Made by a program: the position numbers and the translations under genes | The notes under the pieces: model-generated | The model's database searches: none | Told to the model about the DNA's origin: nothing | Seen by the model: only the letters and a program-made list of their open reading frames with translations | DNA from: Candidatus Treponema faecavium | GTDB lineage: Bacteria > Spirochaetota > Spirochaetia > Treponematales > Treponemataceae | NCBI GenBank assembly: GCA_019113455.1 | Contig: DXHG01000103.1 | Location: 1 to 33,922, forward strand | Reading direction: 5' to 3' | DNA: 33,922 nucleotides | Shown: positions 31,305 through 33,922 of the stretch, in pieces | How the letters are laid out: each line of letters begins with the position of its first letter | Position numbering within the stretch: position 1 is the stretch's first letter

Positions 31305-32801
31305 CTATGTAGTATTATGAACAATTCCGGTATGTTCGTCAAGACAGCGAGGCTGCAATTCGATAGGCTCGATGATATGCGCAAGCGCATCAACACCAGC
31401 GCTGTTTTTTTCAGCAGGAGCAGTAATCAGAACGCGCACCGCCTCTCCCGCCTTGATACGGAATTCCTGCCAGTTTGTCAGACGCACATGCAGGAAATTC
31501 TCGGTTACTGCATGGGAGCAGGTCGCGAACGCCGCCGCCTCGGTACGCCGCAGACTTGTCAGACGATCAGGTTTGCGCGATTCCGCGACAGCCCAGTACG
31601 TGCCGCCGATACAGCCGCGTATATACGCCGCCTTCTGCGCTGCAGCGAGCTCCGTCAGCCGGCGCACGCGCTCGCCGGCAATATGCTGCGGCACCTGCGG
31701 GCGCATCGCGTACGCTTCCGTTCCCGGCCGGGCGGAAAACGGAAACGCATGTATCCAGGCAAACCGGCACGCGCGGCACAGCTCAAACGTCTGCGCAAAA
31801 TCAGCGTCCGTTTCCCCGGGAAACCCCGCGATAATATCGCACGAAATAAACGCCGCAGGCTTTATTTCACGCAGGCGCACGGCCGCGTCATACACCTGAG
31901 ACGCAGTATACGGCCGCTTCATCGCGCGCAGTACGGCGTCGCTTCCCGACTGCACAGATAAATGAAAAAACGGGGTTACACGCTCATTGGCGGCAATGCT
32001 GCAGAACGCGCTGTCAACACGTTCAGGGTACAGGCTCGATATGCGGAAACGCACCGCAGACGTGTGTTCAAGCAGTATACCGAGCAGAGACGCGATATCA
32101 ACCGCGCTTCCGTTCCAGACGCTGCGATACTGGCTGAGATTGACGCCGGTCAAAACGATTTCCGCGTAACCGACGGTCTCAAGCGCCTGCACGCGCCGGA
32201 GCACATCAGACGCCGCAAGCGATACCGGCTCACCGCGCGCAAGGCGTATGCGGCAGTAAGTGCAGCTGTTTGCGCAGCCGTCCTGTATTTTGAGCGATGC
32301 GCGGGAATGTTTGAAAAACGTCTGCGCCGAAAGCCTGAACGGAGAAGCCTCTTTTACGGTACCCGTAAGTGAACGCAGTATGCGCGCCGTCTCCGCGCCG
32401 CTGATGCTGCCGCGCGCGTGCTGCGTTAAAAGAGACGAAGAGAGTTTTTCTGCAATATCGGAAAGCGCGTCCTTAAATCTGCCGGGCAGCACCGCGACGC
32501 GCTCGTCCAGAGCGGAAACGGCTGCCTGCTCTACTTCGGCGTAACAGCCGGTTACCAGCACCGCCGCTTCAGGATATTTGCCAAGCAGCAGCCGGATTAC
32601 GCGCCGCGCTTTCTGCTCCGCTTTTGACGTTACCGTACAGGTATTAACGATGCACAGCACCGTCTGCGCCGTTTTCGATCCGTACGCCGAAGCGTTTTCC
32701 ATATCAACGGAAAAACCGGCTGCGGCAAACGCGCCGGCAGCCGCTTCAGATTCCAGCTGATTAAGCCTGCAGCCGATTGTTTCAAAATGCACGCTGTACA
32801 T
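31305..32801 (-). CDS. mtaB: tRNA t6A37 methylthiotransferase MtaB
   Basis: Radical-SAM enzyme that adds a methylthio group to t6A37 of tRNAs. It has 498 residues. The N-terminal methylthiotransferase domain has cysteines C11, C55 and C86 for the auxiliary cluster. The radical-SAM CxxxCxxC is C176/C180/C183 (DGCANSCTYCRIRLARG), followed by IVLTGVNLSQY, FHLSVQSGSDAVLRAMKRPY and IIAGFPGETDADF. The C-terminal TRAM-like domain spans about 415-475. MtaB rather than MiaB is favoured by the FETIGCRLNQ opening and the TGVNLSQY motif. It heads the pair with the mS38-like gene; tRNA-Lys, a natural MtaB substrate, also lies in this window. Confidence 0.93.
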   Translation of the reverse strand: MYSVHFETIGCRLNQLESEAAAGAFAAAGFSVDMENASAYGSKTAQTVLCIVNTCTVTSKAEQKARRVIRLLLGKYPEAAVLVTGCYAEVEQAAVSALDERVAVLPGRFKDALSDIAEKLSSSLLTQHARGSISGAETARILRSLTGTVKEASPFRLSAQTFFKHSRASLKIQDGCANSCTYCRIRLARGEPVSLAASDVLRRVQALETVGYAEIVLTGVNLSQYRSVWNGSAVDIASLLGILLEHTSAVRFRISSLYPERVDSAFCSIAANERVTPFFHLSVQSGSDAVLRAMKRPYTASQVYDAAVRLREIKPAAFISCDIIAGFPGETDADFAQTFELCRACRFAWIHAFPFSARPGTEAYAMRPQVPQHIAGERVRRLTELAAAQKAAYIRGCIGGTYWAVAESRKPDRLTSLRRTEAAAFATCSHAVTENFLHVRLTNWQEFRIKAGEAVRVLITAPAEKNSAGVDALAHIIEPIELQPRCLDEHTGIVHNTT

Positions 32802-32874
32802 GAGATGTTTGATTCACTCAAGCGGCGGCGCACCACGAAAACGCATGCGGCCGACCGCACATACGAGCTGATGT

Positions 32875-33507
32875 TTATAAATGAGACTGGATGCGTTCCC
32901 TGCCGGCGCGGGCTTCTGCGGCAGAGGGATTGAGCGCAAGCGCCCGATCATACGCGGCGGCAGCCGTTTTGTAGCTGCCCGTCATTTCGCGCGCGAACCC
33001 CAGACGCATCCACCAGTAGAACAGCAGCGGTTCAACGCGCACGGCGGCAGTAAGGGCAATATCCGCATGCTGATACCGCCCCTGCCGCAGATAAATTTCT
33101 CCCATAAAATAATACGCGTTGCCGACACGCGCCGCATTGTCTGAAACATATGAAAGGAATTCTTGAAACAGCGCAAGCGACTCATTGTTTTTGCCCAGAT
33201 AAAACTGCGCTTCTGCCAGTATCTCAATGACGCGGTGATCATTCGCGTTTATCCTGCGCGCCGTAAGCGCGCGCTGCTCCGCCTCCGCATAGCGCCCGTT
33301 TTTGACCAGCGCCCAACACAAAACCACATACGAATCCATATTCTGCGGATTTGCGCGGAGTTCCTGCTCGCAGATACGGATTGCCTCATCGTAATTGCCT
33401 TCACGGTACATGCGCAGCGCGTCGGGACGCTGCTGCGCGGCCACATGAGCCGGAACAAGCAACACGCATAACACCATTACCCATACCATACGTACTGCAC
33501 GCATCAT
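32875..33507 (-). CDS. Secreted tetratricopeptide-repeat protein
   Basis: A 210-residue protein with a signal peptide (VWVMVLCVLLVPAHVAAQ, cleavage near residue 25) followed by about five TPR motifs: ALRMYREGNYDEAIRICEQELRANPQN, YVVLCWALVKNGRYAEAEQ, ILAEAQFYLGKNNESLALFQEFL, YYFMGEIYLRQGRYQHADIAL, and RLGFAREMTGSYKTAAAAYDRALALNPS. It is probably a periplasmic scaffold. Either of two consecutive ATGs (33507 or 33504) may start it; AGAGG spacing slightly favours 33504. It starts 6 bp after the bactofilin stop. The 73 bp separating it from mtaB contains only a weak hairpin. Confidence 0.87.
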   Translation of the reverse strand: MMRAVRMVWVMVLCVLLVPAHVAAQQRPDALRMYREGNYDEAIRICEQELRANPQNMDSYVVLCWALVKNGRYAEAEQRALTARRINANDHRVIEILAEAQFYLGKNNESLALFQEFLSYVSDNAARVGNAYYFMGEIYLRQGRYQHADIALTAAVRVEPLLFYWWMRLGFAREMTGSYKTAAAAYDRALALNPSAAEARAGRERIQSHL

Positions 33508-33513
33508 TCACCT

Positions 33514-33873
33514 CTATTTAGTCATTGTACAGCGTCCGCTGAACGTGCTCCCCGGCTCAAGCACGACTTGCGCAGACGTAATGTCGCCTCGCACGCTGCC
33601 GCTCGCCGCGATAAACACCAGCCGTTTGCCTTCTATACAGCCTTCCACGCTGCCGCGCACCAGCACGCGCTCCGCAGCTATATCGGCAGCAACAACGGCG
33701 CCCGTGTCCACCACCAGATCGCTCGCCGCATCAATGGCGCCGTTCACCGTTCCTTTTATCATGAACGGTTTTTGAAACCGAATATTGCCGGAAAACGAAA
33801 TATCGGGAGCCAGCACCGTGTCAAAATCATCTTCATCCAATTCAAAAAAATCGGAATCTTTTGCCGTAAACAT
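33514..33873 (-). CDS. Bactofilin (polymer-forming cytoskeletal protein)
   Basis: Self-polymerising beta-helical cytoskeletal protein, about 119 residues. After an acidic leader (SDFFELDEDDFDTVLAPD) come the repeated short strands of the bactofilin domain: ISFSGNIRFQKPFMIKGTVNGAIDAASDLVVDTGAVVAADIAAERVLVRGSV. ATG 33873-33871 is preferred over TTG 33909: a promoter overlaps the longer frame and the acidic leader fits the shorter start. There is no Shine-Dalgarno, and the -10 is 7 bases before the ATG, so the mRNA may be leaderless. It probably leads the run bactofilin-TPR-mtaB. In spirochaetes bactofilins help set cell shape, by family knowledge. Confidence 0.85.
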   Translation of the reverse strand: MFTAKDSDFFELDEDDFDTVLAPDISFSGNIRFQKPFMIKGTVNGAIDAASDLVVDTGAVVAADIAAERVLVRGSVEGCIEGKRLVFIAASGSVRGDITSAQVVLEPGSTFSGRCTMTK

Positions 33874-33880
33874 GGTGTAT

Positions 33881-33909
33881 ACTTTAATAGGAAGCGCGCG
33901 GTCGGTCAA
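33881..33909 (-). promoter_or_regulatory. Probable bactofilin promoter
   Basis: TTGACC (33909-33904), a 17-bp spacer and TAAAGT (33886-33881) on the minus strand. The expected start of transcription falls at or next to the A of ATG 33873. Confidence 0.5.
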
Positions 33910-33922
33910 GTATATACCATTG

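Noticed and set aside
32802..32874. Terminator between the secreted TPR gene and mtaB
   Set aside because: The only hairpin has a 5-bp stem and a short T run interrupted by G; too weak to call.

Overview
The window looks like a chromosome segment of a Treponema-type spirochaete. No 16S gene is present, so this rests on gene content: a spirochaete-type short omega subunit, many secreted TPR/NHL proteins, Lnt, bactofilin, CdaA/CdaR, and base composition near 50% G+C by eye. Most of it is housekeeping DNA in compact operons, broken by two accessory patches at about 1.02-3.05 kb and 19.1-21.4 kb.

Layout. 1-1023: 3' part of ftsH. 1024-3043: accessory patch with a palindromic repeat array, a small XRE repressor, broken GtrA and D12 adenine-methylase genes that abut, four 21-bp-phased GATAAC sites, and a two-gene minus-strand unit (a YjcQ-like protein and an unknown). 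3262-11156 (+): a polytopic membrane protein overlapping dinB by 4 bp; the dinB frame runs without a stop into a very large exported, probably outer-membrane, protein. 15863-11168 (-): galactokinase-like GHMP kinase, surE, TPR protein, secreted TPR/NHL/VWA-like protein. 15945-17654 (+): lnt, overlapping tail to tail with miaA. 19017-17626 (-): tRNA-Lys(UUU), rpoZ, miaA.

19018-21431: second accessory patch, with a second copy of the repeat array followed by a strong promoter and a tight three-gene cassette (DUF6884-like, GIY-YIG-like nuclease, TPR/DUF4145-like). 21522-24298 (+): family 4 uracil-DNA glycosylase and priA, overlapping by 4 bp. 33909-24302 (-): a long run of bactofilin, TPR protein, mtaB, a 29-residue mS38/bS22-like ribosomal protein, a terminator-like hairpin, dxs, folP, cdaA, cdaR, acpS, a DUF2225 protein and truA.

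The most unusual signals are (1) two dispersed arrays of 15-bp palindromes (TTTGC-N5-GCAAA) on a 22-bp period, nested in a larger palindrome, in which arms and spacers are conserved between copies but the 5-base centres differ, once as an exact inversion; (2) the three-gene cassette next to one array; and (3) the stop-less junction between dinB and a secreted protein. No database search was possible, so family names come from motif recognition.
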